In this document: piece by piece, positions 29,367 through 36,567 of the stretch
How positions within the stretch are numbered: the first letter of the stretch is position 1
Layout: every line of letters begins with the position of its first letter
DNA from: an uncultured bacterium
Lineage (GTDB): Bacteria > Patescibacteriota > Minisyncoccia > Phycocordibacterales > PALSA-1337
NCBI GenBank assembly: GCA_903872035.1
Contig: CAIQIZ010000009.1
Span: 71,299 to 107,865 of the forward strand
Length of the DNA: 36,567 bases
Reading direction: 5' to 3'
Program-made: the position numbers and the translations under genes
Notes under the pieces: generated by a model
Seen by the model: the letters and a program-made list of their open reading frames with translations, nothing else
What the model was told of the DNA's origin: nothing
Database searches by the model: none

Positions 29367-31052
29367 CTATTTAATTTGGAACCAATTACTAGAATCTGAT
29401 GCCAGCGTTTTTCCCTTGGAATCAAGAGCGGATATTATTATTTTGTATTCTCTTTGACTAGAATAGTATGGTAATTTTGTGGTATCTATTGCCCACGAGT
29501 AGTTTTTCTGCATTGGTGAAATACCACTTGAGATCGGGATAAATTGATTGCTTGGAAGAAATTGATCATTCATATATGTGAGATCAATATTGATAGATGA
29601 GCTATTCGGTAAATTTTGTGCTGACCAGCTAATGGCCATGGCGGCTGTAGGATTATAGAAAAGTATCCCCCCGTATTTACTTGGATTAGCAATTGAAATA
29701 TTGGGGGAGCTTGAATCAGACGGAGGATACTGTGGCCGACTCGATGCGCAGGTAAAAGGAATCTGGGAAAGATAAAGTTTATATGGTGACGATGTACTCA
29801 TTGCATTGGCTATGTCTAGAAACAAGCCGTATACCACATCAGTTTTCTTTTTGATTAGAGTTGCTTCTTGTGCAATGCCAGAGATTGGTATATTACAAAC
29901 CCATGCTGTGGGATAATTATTAGCGATCTGATAGCCTTGTAGCGGACAATATTGCCCCTTCACTGGAAGAATGTAGTAGTTAATACCACCAGTATTGAGA
30001 TCCCCAAGGTTTATTGAAGCGGGACTGCATACAGATAATGCTTGAGACATGCAGGTCATTGATTTCACGTCGTCGGGAGTCGCTTCAGATATCAAATGAT
30101 TAACTTGTCCACAATTCTTATACGCTGTTGATGTCGGCGTCGCTTTGTTATTCTGGTTAGTAGTATTTTCGAGTGATTGAGGTGGAGGACTAACCTTTAC
30201 AGGTGTCGAGACCGTGGTTGTCGCAACAACAGTTGTGTTTTGGATTATATTTTGATTCTCACTACTAGTTTGTGTCGTCGGATATGTCTGCTGGGTTTGA
30301 GAATTTGTACTTATACCGTATTTTGCATAAGCATATGGACTGATTATAGCAACGATAATAAATAATATAAGTATGCTTACCATAACCACAAACGCTCTTG
30401 AGTTTCTGCTAAAAATCGTCCTGTATCTAACTTCAAAATGATGATGTAGGAAAAGTTCTAATGCAAGACCGAAAACGGCAAAACAAAGTTGAAATATAAT
30501 CGCACCCAATGACAGCGATGAGCTATTTGAGAATACTGTTAATCCTATAACCGCCGATAGTACAGGAAATAGCCATGCTAAAATAAGCAAGCGTGGTGCG
30601 ACTATTTTTTTCCAGAAAATAAAATTGATAAGCAGTAATAATACTAGAGACAATGCAAATATAATAACTGCAGGTGTAGCGATACGACCCCACCAAAGAA
30701 GCGATAGTGTTATATCTTCCCAAAGTCCCATGGACCCCCAATGAACATAAGATATAAATGGAGTTGAAGATTCAGCAATAAATAATCCCCAACCAAATAA
30801 AGTAATCCACCAGATTATTTTTGATAAATTATTCAGAAAGATAGATTTATTATTTACATTTGTATTCGTTGCTACGATTGTTGGCTTATAGGAAGTGGGT
30901 ACACTTTGCCCAGCATTTATTACTGCAAATGCTTCCTCTATATCAGACAACTGCCATCCACCATTTTGTTGAAGACTGTTTTTCACAACATCCACGCTAA
31001 CACCTTGACTGCGTTGTTGTTTTATATAATCAAGTAATTGAGGGTTAACCAT
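29367..31052 (-). CDS. Multi-span membrane protein with N-terminal helical domain and C-terminal Ig-like domain
   Basis: A 561-residue protein. Residues 1-50 (MVNPQLLDYIKQQRSQGVSVDVVKNSLQQNGGWQLSDIEEAF) are a helical domain, of a kind I associate with CPR membrane proteins, that resembles UBA-like folds; about five membrane helices lie at roughly 80-245 (for example IIWWITLFGWGLFIA and VSILILFIIVAIISPYAYA). A Ser/Thr/Gln linker (about 250-315) follows, then a large exported region with cysteines (CGQVNHLISEA..., CSPASINLG) and a C-terminal Ig-like portion (AMAISWSAQNLPNSSSINIDLTYM...YKIIISALDSKGKTLASDSSNW). Its role is unknown. It is downstream of the 201-aa gene (45-base gap). Confidence 0.65.
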   Translation of the reverse strand: MVNPQLLDYIKQQRSQGVSVDVVKNSLQQNGGWQLSDIEEAFAVINAGQSVPTSYKPTIVATNTNVNNKSIFLNNLSKIIWWITLFGWGLFIAESSTPFISYVHWGSMGLWEDITLSLLWWGRIATPAVIIFALSLVLLLLINFIFWKKIVAPRLLILAWLFPVLSAVIGLTVFSNSSSLSLGAIIFQLCFAVFGLALELFLHHHFEVRYRTIFSRNSRAFVVMVSILILFIIVAIISPYAYAKYGISTNSQTQQTYPTTQTSSENQNIIQNTTVVATTTVSTPVKVSPPPQSLENTTNQNNKATPTSTAYKNCGQVNHLISEATPDDVKSMTCMSQALSVCSPASINLGDLNTGGINYYILPVKGQYCPLQGYQIANNYPTAWVCNIPISGIAQEATLIKKKTDVVYGLFLDIANAMSTSSPYKLYLSQIPFTCASSRPQYPPSDSSSPNISIANPSKYGGILFYNPTAAMAISWSAQNLPNSSSINIDLTYMNDQFLPSNQFIPISSGISPMQKNYSWAIDTTKLPYYSSQREYKIIISALDSKGKTLASDSSNWFQIK

Positions 31053-31097
31053 GTTTATTATTTAAATAATTTTAATAATATGTTAAGTTGTCTAAAT

Positions 31098-31703
31098 CTA
31101 AAATGGTGAGCCACTCCCTTTATTAATACCGCCCTCGTCTTGAAAAGGAACACCGAGAAATTCAGATATTTTCTGACCCAATGTCCTGTCTCTATCGGAC
31201 GGAACTGTCGTATAACTTGTCCGCGATATGGCGATTGGGTGGTCAAGTGGAAATTCACTGCCATCTTGCATGATAAAAACTAGGCGATAATTCTCTGCCG
31301 GCACTGATCGACCAGACGGCACTTTTGGAATTCCACTATCCCAAGAATCGTGGAGGTGGACATGGTTGATTTGTGATATTTCACATTTTTTTTCGCTTTG
31401 ACCAAAGATGCCTCTTGTCGTGGTAACCGCAGTAGCAAGTGTCTTATCAAGCGTGGCTACCACTTTTCTAAAAGAGAAACAATTAAAAATTCCTCCCAGT
31501 AGAAAGAACGCACCAAAAATTACGAAAATAATTGTTGTGCTACTCGAATTACTTTGAAAAACGCCATTAATTACGGAAACGACTTTTAGCCCAATGGTTA
31601 GTATAGCTATACCAGCCAAAACGAACACAAAACCAAGGATAGCTCTACCAAATTCATTACTTTGCAAAACCATTCTATCTGGTGATTGTTCAACAATCTT
31701 CAT
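31098..31703 (-). CDS. Two-helix membrane protein with PH-like domain, unknown function
   Basis: A 201-residue protein with two hydrophobic helices (AILGFVFVLAGIAILTIGLKVV and TIIFVIFGAFFLLGGIFNCF) followed by a soluble domain whose strands (VVATLDKTLATAVTTTRGIFG, ISQINHVHLH, YRLVFIMQDGSEFPLD) suggest a bacterial PH-like fold. Function unknown. First gene of a minus-strand operon with the 561-aa protein; a truncated paralogue follows that gene. A TG-A-TATACT box ends 6 bases before the ATG, so the mRNA is probably leaderless. Confidence 0.7.
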   Translation of the reverse strand: MKIVEQSPDRMVLQSNEFGRAILGFVFVLAGIAILTIGLKVVSVINGVFQSNSSSTTIIFVIFGAFFLLGGIFNCFSFRKVVATLDKTLATAVTTTRGIFGQSEKKCEISQINHVHLHDSWDSGIPKVPSGRSVPAENYRLVFIMQDGSEFPLDHPIAISRTSYTTVPSDRDRTLGQKISEFLGVPFQDEGGINKGSGSPF

Positions 31704-31709
31704 GATTAA

Positions 31710-31718
31710 AGTATATCA
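31710..31718 (-). promoter_or_regulatory. Extended -10 promoter of the membrane-protein operon (leaderless)
   Basis: Minus strand TG-A-TATACT, 6 bases, ATG (31703). Transcription would begin at the start codon or one base away. The same geometry is seen at 8960, 13670, 20112 and 26920. Confidence 0.6.
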
Positions 31719-31819
31719 GATTTATAGCCAATATGATGTAATGTTATGTGGACAATATTGGATAAAAAGATGGCGCCTTAATCATTAGATTTATATGATC
31801 ATGCATGGTGTGGGTTCTT

Positions 31820-32127
31820 CGCCTCCCGCCGCTACAGCACTTTCGGAAAGTGATGCGTGGCCGCTTGGCTTGAAAGGGCGCATTGACTTCCGCCCATCGT
31901 CTCGCGGGTAATCCGTGCCTAGCGCATATCGGTATGGCGGAGCGCCTACGATTGCGAAGTAATGGTAGAAAAGCGCGAGCCATACGGATATGCGCGTTAA
32001 AGGCACGCCACGTTCACAATACTGGGCGGAAGTGGATGCGCCCGTGCTTTGTCATATCCCCGGCTCTGTACAAGCGGACACGCATGACTTTCCTGCGATT
32101 GAAAGTGCTGTTGGGGCGGGTGGCGCC
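31820..32127. repeat. 308-bp imperfect palindrome (giant hairpin)
   Basis: The halves pair block by block from the outside in: CCCGCC...ACAGCACTTTC (31824-31844) with GAAAGTGCTGT..GGCGGG (32101-32120), GGGCGCATTGACTTCCGCCC with GGGCGGAAGTGGATGCGCCC, CGTGCCTAGCGCATATCGGTATGGC with GCCATACGGATATGCGCG..AAGGCACG, and CCTAC/GTAG at the tip near 31946-31968. Small ORFs over it (31791..32006, 31883..32164) are by-products of the symmetry. It fills the 470-base gap 31704-32173 and precedes the mobile-element genes. Confidence 0.75.
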
Positions 32128-32173
32128 ACAAACAATGGTTTTACTACAATTTCGTAGGTGTTAAACTATATGA

Positions 32174-33013
32174 ATGGATCTCCTCATTGCCGAGCTTAAC
32201 CACAAATATGCAGAGTTTTTAGAGGCCATCAAAAAACACAGTCTCCCTAAGACTTCCAGAGCTGTATACGAATACTTCGACATCATTCAAGGGCAGAAAA
32301 CCATACAGAATATACTCGAAACTGATAAACAGGAAATTGCCACCAAGAAAGCAATCGTGAATTCCGGTACCAGTTCAACCCAGAGTAGTCGAGACGAAAT
32401 CATCAGACGAATCGACAGGAATTCGCTCTCATATAGCCACGATCTCATTTACAACAGGATGTATGCGCCTATGAAAGCATACAAGGAATCGACCGATCAC
32501 CTTGATGAAAAGATACTGACCGGTATGTCTCTACTGTTTCAAAACGAATCGATTTCTGAAAAACTGATGGGTACCTGGGAGCAATTTAAGCTCTACTGCG
32601 CGCTAGATGACTTGGTTATCTGGATGGAGAGAATCCACGCCACTCTTGTAAAGAAGTTGCTGGAAATAGAGAAACCGGAACCGGTAATTGCATTCGACGC
32701 ACCTAGCAAAATCGGCATCGTAATTGATGACGATAAAGGCATATATCGATCTGATGATGATACGCAATTCTATGCCATTAGCCGGACAAGTATGAGATTG
32801 AAACTGGTCAAGTATTTGGCCACAAAAGATAACTGCGGCATTGGGGAACTGGAAAAGATCACAGAGCAAACTACCCACGTCACCATGAAATCCGTGCCGG
32901 AAATCAATAAGCTTTTCCGAGAAAAATTGAATCTTACCGATGATCTGATTCTCCGCCCCAATACTGGAGGCTATTCTCTAAACAAAGACGTTTTTGACAT
33001 AACGATCAAATAA
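32174..33013 (+). CDS. Uncharacterised 279-aa protein of the mobile element
   Basis: No family recognised. The N-terminal 180 residues are helical and charged (MDLLIAELNHKYAEFLEAIKKHSLPKTSRAVYEYFD, SLSYSHDLIYNRMYAPMKAYKESTDHLDEKILTGM, LDDLVIWMERIHATLVKKLLE). The C-terminal 80 residues (about 198-279, RSDDDTQFYAISRTSMRLKLVKYLATKDNCGIGELEKITEQTTHVTMKSVPEINKLFREKLNLTDDLILRPNTGGYSLN) have the look of a winged helix, with the pattern of a recognition helix followed by an NTGGYxLN wing ending as in OmpR-type DNA-binding domains. Possibly the element's DNA-binding protein; this is inference. It has its own terminator downstream. Confidence 0.6.
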   Translation: MDLLIAELNHKYAEFLEAIKKHSLPKTSRAVYEYFDIIQGQKTIQNILETDKQEIATKKAIVNSGTSSTQSSRDEIIRRIDRNSLSYSHDLIYNRMYAPMKAYKESTDHLDEKILTGMSLLFQNESISEKLMGTWEQFKLYCALDDLVIWMERIHATLVKKLLEIEKPEPVIAFDAPSKIGIVIDDDKGIYRSDDDTQFYAISRTSMRLKLVKYLATKDNCGIGELEKITEQTTHVTMKSVPEINKLFREKLNLTDDLILRPNTGGYSLNKDVFDITIK

Positions 33014-33046
33014 TACTTTTAGGTGGTGTTAATAAGTAGGCACGAC

Positions 33047-33082
33047 AGAGCGGTAAATACGCTCTATTTTTATAGTTTTTTC
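33047..33082 (+). terminator. Rho-independent terminator after the 279-aa gene
   Basis: AGAGCG (33047-33052) pairs with CGCTCT (33060-33065) over a 7-nt loop and is followed by ATTTTTATAGTTTTTT. It separates the 279-aa gene from the Rep-recombinase operon. Confidence 0.82.
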
Positions 33083-33131
33083 AAATCAAACCCACGTAGA
33101 GGTATATTTGCCAATCTGCGACCATTAACTC

Positions 33132-33332
33132 GTGGTCGAATTTAACAAACAACTCGTGAGGAGGTTACAAGCCTACTGGAAAACCCGCACCGGCGAGGAT
33201 ATTTCTGATGCCACGGCTAACGAATATCTCAACTCCTTTGCCGATCTCTATGAATCATTTCTGGAGTTCGCCAATCCGAAATATGATGCGCCTTTGACAG
33301 TCAGTGAGCGTCCCGTCCAGCCAACGCTTTAG
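33132..33332 (+). CDS. Small 66-aa protein upstream of Rep
   Basis: Starts at GTG and encodes VEFNKQLVRRLQAYWKTRTGEDISDATANEYLNSFADLYESFLEF, a helical, charged protein resembling small proteins found next to Rep in CPR mobile elements. No catalytic motif. Its stop codon lies inside the hairpin at 33308-33349. Probably co-transcribed with rep; role unknown. Confidence 0.6.
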   Translation: MVEFNKQLVRRLQAYWKTRTGEDISDATANEYLNSFADLYESFLEFANPKYDAPLTVSERPVQPTL

Positions 33333-33349
33333 CGCGGCGGACGGGACGC
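33308..33349. other. 42-nt hairpin, candidate origin for the HUH Rep protein
   Basis: GCGTCCCGTCC (33308-33318) pairs perfectly with GGACGGGACGC (33339-33349). Inside, GCC/GGC and CGCT-TT-AGCG pair as well, so almost the whole 42 nt is one stem-loop. It overlaps the stop of the 66-aa gene and ends 53 bases before the Rep start. There is no T tract, so it is not a terminator. HUH Reps nick at or beside such hairpins; the nick site itself is not determined. Confidence 0.55.
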
Positions 33350-33402
33350 ATGATGACTTGCTAGTTAACTAACATAACAAGAATGACAATTAACATAAAC
33401 AA

Positions 33403-34167
33403 ATGGGATACAACAAATTTATCAAGTCCGGTAAGACCTTAGAGATATATCAATATGAACGATCTAGACAAATTCGTGAGGGATCATGCCGGGGCTATAA
33501 AGGCAAAGATGGTGTGCCTGGTCTGGCTTCTGGTGGAGGCGATCCATTATCACCCCAAGAATTCGAAGGAAAGCGCAAAGATAACGCGTCCCGCGCATCT
33601 ATGGCTTTTAGACGGCTTATCCTATCTAACCTTGGAGGATCTGAATTACCTATACTCGTTACTTGTACATACAAAGAGAACCAAACTGACATCAAACAGG
33701 GATACGCGGATTTCACGGCTTTTGTCCAAGCTCTCAGATATAAATACGGCCCACTTTTTCGGTACATCGCAGTACCAGAATTTCAGCGCCGTGGAGCCGT
33801 TCATTTCCACGCTCTGTTCTGGGGGCTACCCGAAACCACAGTTGAAACAGAGAGACATACCAGATTGGTTGCAACACTGTGGGGACACGGCTTTGTCTAC
33901 CTGAAAGAGACTGACGGCAATGACAAACTATCGTCATATCTCGCAAAATACATGGCCAAATCATTCATAGATTACAGATTGAAGAATCAGAAAGCGTACA
34001 CCTGCTCACGTAATCTCTTACGTCCGCAAATCGTCGGCAACATCAGCAACTTCACTCTAGATGCTGTTATTCAAGAGTTTGGCGTCGCTGGTAAAGCAGT
34101 AACTGATCGAACTTACGACACTCATTGGCTCGGAAAAGCGCATTATCGCGTCTACAATCTTGACTGA
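33403..34167 (+). CDS. HUH-endonuclease replication initiator (Rep)
   Basis: A 254-residue rolling-circle Rep. Motif 1 is LPILVTCTYKEN (83-93), motif 2 the metal-binding GAVHFHALFWGLP, with HUH at His134-Phe-His136, and motif 3 SSYLAKYMAKS with candidate nucleophile tyrosines at 179 and 183. This is the type associated with CPR plasmid- or phage-like elements. The N-terminal 60 residues are basic and low complexity. It would nick one strand at the origin and join to the 5' end. It is followed by the serine recombinase 27 bases later, so replication and integration genes form one unit. The plus-strand ORF 33455..33904 is a frame shadow. Confidence 0.88.
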   Translation: MGYNKFIKSGKTLEIYQYERSRQIREGSCRGYKGKDGVPGLASGGGDPLSPQEFEGKRKDNASRASMAFRRLILSNLGGSELPILVTCTYKENQTDIKQGYADFTAFVQALRYKYGPLFRYIAVPEFQRRGAVHFHALFWGLPETTVETERHTRLVATLWGHGFVYLKETDGNDKLSSYLAKYMAKSFIDYRLKNQKAYTCSRNLLRPQIVGNISNFTLDAVIQEFGVAGKAVTDRTYDTHWLGKAHYRVYNLD

Positions 34168-34194
34168 TTAATTTTTAGGAATACAATTATCGCA

Positions 34195-35667
34195 ATGAAA
34201 TATATTTTATACTGCAGAAAATCCACTGATACCGAAGACAAGCAAGTATTGTCTCTGGAATCGCAACAAAAAGAGCTGACTGATCTGGCCAAAAATCAAG
34301 GCATTGAGATTGTTGCCATTTTGACTGAAAAGAGATCAGCTAAAGCTCCAGGTCGTCCAGTTTTCAATGAAATGCTCGCCATGATTAGCGCCGGCAAGGC
34401 TGACGCGATTCTCTGTTGGAAGATCGACCGCTTAACTCGCAACCCAGTCGATGGTGGCCAGATTCAATGGCTATTACAGACCGACAAGATCAAGTGCATC
34501 CGAACATTCGAGAAAAGCTATTTTCCGTCTGATAACGTGCTTCTTATGAGCATTGAGCAGGCTATGGCTAACCAGTATATTCGTGATTTGAGTACCAATG
34601 TGAAGCGTGGTAATAGAGCCAAAATGGAACATGGTGGCTGGCCTAGTCGCGCACCTTTTGGATATGTAAACGATCGAGGTACAAAAACCATTAAGATCGA
34701 CAAGAAGATTTCACCTTATATCGTCCGAGCTTTTGAGCTATATGCTACAGGTGGATACAGCGTTAAACAAATCTCTGACATTTTATACCAAGAAGGCTTA
34801 CGCACAGCTTCCGGCGGTAAGGTCTGCAAAAATCAGATACACCGAAATCTATCTCATAAATTCTATATCGGCTTTATGGAAAGAGAAGGTAAGATATATG
34901 AAGGCAAGCATACGCCCCTCATTTCAAAAGAACTATTTGACAAGGTACAGGACGTTCTCAACGGTAAACTTCATGCCAAGGTCAAAAAGCATTTCTATTC
35001 AGCTCGTGGATTTTTAACTTGCGCCTCATGCAGCTGTGCCTTAACCTGCGACACCAAAAAGGGCTTCAAGTATTACTACTGCACTAATGGCAAAGGCAAC
35101 TGCGAGGAACACAAAAAATACATGAGATCAGAATATATTGACGGACTCATCTCACAGAAATTCCTTGACCTCAAGATCGACGAGGAAATGATCGCTATCT
35201 CCGGCGAGGCTTACAAGGTCAAATACAATGAACGGGCTGATCGTACCAGACTACCACTGGAAAACCTCTCCAACGAGCTTAATTTACTTCTAGAACGAGA
35301 ACTAACCCTCACAGACGGCTACAGCTCCAAACTCATCAGAGAAGAAGTTTACAAGCTTAAGCTACAGGAGATCGAAAACAAAAGGGTGGAAATCAAGAAA
35401 CAAATTAAGGATCTCCAAGCCAAAACTGGACCAACAGTTGCCACTTTCGAACAAGTCAAAAATGTATTCCTGGACGGCAACAAAGCCTCGGCACGGTATC
35501 TGGTCGTAGATGACCAAGAAAAGCGAAAGATGCTAGAAAAGCTACTTTCGAACGCTTCTATCAAAAATGGAAACATGGCTCAATACCAATTCAAAAGTCC
35601 TTATTCAGCTCTTGCAAAAGCACCCAAAAACAACGATATCGAACTATTTGATACGTACCCCTTTTAG
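34195..35667 (+). CDS. Large serine recombinase of the Rep element
   Basis: A 490-residue recombinase: resolvase domain ILYCRKSTDTEDKQVLSLESQ with the nucleophile Ser10, GRPVFNEML and ILCWKIDRLTRNPVDGG, a Recombinase domain (about 155-250), a zinc ribbon (LTCASCSCALTCD...YYCTNGKGNC) and a coiled coil (about 335-400). The N-terminal third is clearly related to the recombinase at 27674, but the C-terminus is different and does not carry the repeat. It presumably integrates or excises the Rep element. The last residues (about 487-490) and the stop overlap the IS3 end by 4 bases, suggesting the IS changed the normal C-terminus. Confidence 0.9.
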   Translation: MKYILYCRKSTDTEDKQVLSLESQQKELTDLAKNQGIEIVAILTEKRSAKAPGRPVFNEMLAMISAGKADAILCWKIDRLTRNPVDGGQIQWLLQTDKIKCIRTFEKSYFPSDNVLLMSIEQAMANQYIRDLSTNVKRGNRAKMEHGGWPSRAPFGYVNDRGTKTIKIDKKISPYIVRAFELYATGGYSVKQISDILYQEGLRTASGGKVCKNQIHRNLSHKFYIGFMEREGKIYEGKHTPLISKELFDKVQDVLNGKLHAKVKKHFYSARGFLTCASCSCALTCDTKKGFKYYYCTNGKGNCEEHKKYMRSEYIDGLISQKFLDLKIDEEMIAISGEAYKVKYNERADRTRLPLENLSNELNLLLERELTLTDGYSSKLIREEVYKLKLQEIENKRVEIKKQIKDLQAKTGPTVATFEQVKNVFLDGNKASARYLVVDDQEKRKMLEKLLSNASIKNGNMAQYQFKSPYSALAKAPKNNDIELFDTYPF

Positions 35668-36567
35668 TAGACACTTCTAGAACCTAGACTAGCCAGTAAA
35701 TGATTTCTGTATTGTACTGGCGTCATTTTGTTTCTGGTCCACTGCTTTCTTTCGTTGTTGTAGTATTGCATATATTCGGCGATTTTTGAACGAAGCTCTT
35801 CGAATGAATTGCAAGTCTTGTAATCGAGTTCGTCTTTCAGGTGGCCAAAGAACGATTCGATCGGTGCGTTGTCGATGCAGCTGCCTTTGCCTGACATCGA
35901 CTGAACCATCTTCAACTCTTTCACAAGCTCAATGTAACCCGGATGCGTGTAGTGAAATCCTTGGTCTGAATGAATCATGGCGCTTTCACACAACTCTGGT
36001 GGAATCTTTTTGATCGTGTCTCTCACCAAGGATATTTCTAGGCCAGGGGAAACATTCCATGCCACCACCTCTCCGCTCGCGATATCCTTAACAACCGAGA
36101 GGAAAACGAACTCATTCTGGAACGGTATGTAGGTGATATCGGTGCAAAATACTTTGTATGGAACGAACTGGACGAATTCTCTTTGGAGCTTGTTCGGAAA
36201 TATTCTGTGCTCCAGTCTTTTCTTCATGATGGCCTTGTATGGGTTCTTTCTTCTAACCTTGGCGATGAGGTCGTACTTCTTCATGATTCGCTGTATCTTC
36301 TTGTGATTCATGGCTTTAAGCTCCATTTTAATGCTTCTCCAGCCCAATTTACCCTTGCCTTCATCGAAGACCTTCTTCACTTTTAGGTAGTCGTCATAAT
36401 CCTTGTCCGGCTCGTTTGCATGTTTTAACCATTTGTAATATCCGCCTCTTGAGACGTCGGCTAGTCCACAAAGGACGTTGACGTCGCCTCCTAGATCTCG
36501 TACAAGCCTGTATTTTTGGTGCGGCCTGAGTTTCTCTCCGCTCTTTTGGCCCGGAGTTTTGCTAAAA
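35650..36567 (-). mobile_element. IS3-family insertion sequence, right part outside window
   Basis: OrfB-type transposase gene plus one end. The boundary is estimated near CCCCTTTTAGTAGACA at 35658-35673, which reads TGTCTACTAAAAGGGG outward, the shape of an IS3 terminal repeat. The element continues past 36567, so the other end, orfA and target duplication cannot be checked. Confidence 0.7.
35664..36567 (-). CDS. IS3-family transposase OrfB (5' end beyond window)
   Basis: The ORF track starts this at 36380 (GTG, MKKVFDEGKG), but the frame is open to the right edge: SKTPGQKSGEKLRPHQKY, then YRLVRDLGGDVNVLCGLADVSRGGYYKWL, precedes it, which is the normal N-terminal half (helix-turn-helix) of OrfB. 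The catalytic DDE triad is in VFCTDITYIPF, MIHSDQGFHYT and APIESFFGHLKDEL. The C-terminus is YYNNERKQWTRNKMTPVQYR. Full-length and apparently intact within the window; OrfA would lie to the right. It catalyses copy-paste of the IS. It runs convergent to the recombinase. Confidence 0.9.
   Translation of the reverse strand, partial: FSKTPGQKSGEKLRPHQKYRLVRDLGGDVNVLCGLADVSRGGYYKWLKHANEPDKDYDDYLKVKKVFDEGKGKLGWRSIKMELKAMNHKKIQRIMKKYDLIAKVRRKNPYKAIMKKRLEHRIFPNKLQREFVQFVPYKVFCTDITYIPFQNEFVFLSVVKDIASGEVVAWNVSPGLEISLVRDTIKKIPPELCESAMIHSDQGFHYTHPGYIELVKELKMVQSMSGKGSCIDNAPIESFFGHLKDELDYKTCNSFEELRSKIAEYMQYYNNERKQWTRNKMTPVQYRNHLLASLGSRSVY

Noticed and set aside
31791-32164. ORFs on both strands in the 308-bp palindrome
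   Set aside because: No start signals and no protein-like pattern; the symmetry explains the open frames.
33455-33904. 149-aa ORF inside Rep
   Set aside because: The 33403..34167 frame contains the HUH and YxxxY motifs in the right order, so this is a shadow.

Overview
The window looks like a chromosomal segment of a Candidate Phyla Radiation (Patescibacteria) bacterium, most likely a Parcubacteria-type lineage. This is inference from gene content: a DUF5671-type membrane protein with a pilin-like tail, membrane-anchored Ig-like surface proteins, a receiver-domain orphan, an HUH Rep plus large serine recombinase pair of the kind I associate with these genomes, and compact genes that are often preceded by only a -10 box a few bases from the start codon. 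TGA is used as a stop, so the code is the standard bacterial one. No rRNA, confident tRNA or CRISPR array was seen.

Region 1 (1-13660) is mostly host-like: a partial receiver-domain protein and a methyltransferase fired from overlapping divergent promoters; pyruvate kinase; a strongly structured, unidentified RNA candidate at about 3356-3569; a DUF5671 membrane protein coupled to a methyltransferase; an M16 peptidase; a stand-alone NIF3/YqfO domain; a GmrSD-like DUF262/DUF1524 defence protein; an isoprenylcysteine methyltransferase-like membrane protein; a lone PurS; a short RhuM-family protein; a nucleotidyltransferase; and two membrane-anchored surface proteins.

Region 2 (about 13690-27130) is an accessory island. 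Every gene is on the minus strand and it is bracketed by inverted copies of a GC-rich repeat (13694-13861 and 26958-27125). Transcribed from 26910 downward it holds an uncharacterised protein, a DUF4209 protein with an RNxxxHG motif, type III restriction-modification Mod and Res, a Panacea-type antitoxin with an overlapping RelE-like toxin, a short soluble FtsK-type translocase, RmuC, a Cas4/RecB-like PD-(D/E)XK nuclease, a 155-aa unknown, a possible uracil-DNA-glycosylase-fold protein, a 47-aa acidic protein and a proline-rich winged-helix protein. This is a defence/DNA-processing island; FtsK-RmuC-nuclease is the part most likely to be an undescribed module.

Region 3 (about 26950-29310) is a large serine recombinase whose 3' coding end is itself a copy of a repeat. 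A second, inverted copy lies upstream, together with a long imperfect palindrome. The insertion has cut off a paralogue of the 201-aa membrane gene, leaving only its first 18 codons (29310-29363). Four hairpins in these repeats share a G-rich loop, and the stems differ by compensatory changes.

Region 4 (29367-36567) has two membrane proteins, then a 308-bp imperfect palindrome, an unknown 279-aa gene, a 66-aa protein, a hairpin that is a good candidate replication origin, an HUH Rep endonuclease and a second large serine recombinase. This looks like an integrated rolling-circle replicon. An IS3-family element runs off the right edge and abuts the 3' end of the second recombinase.
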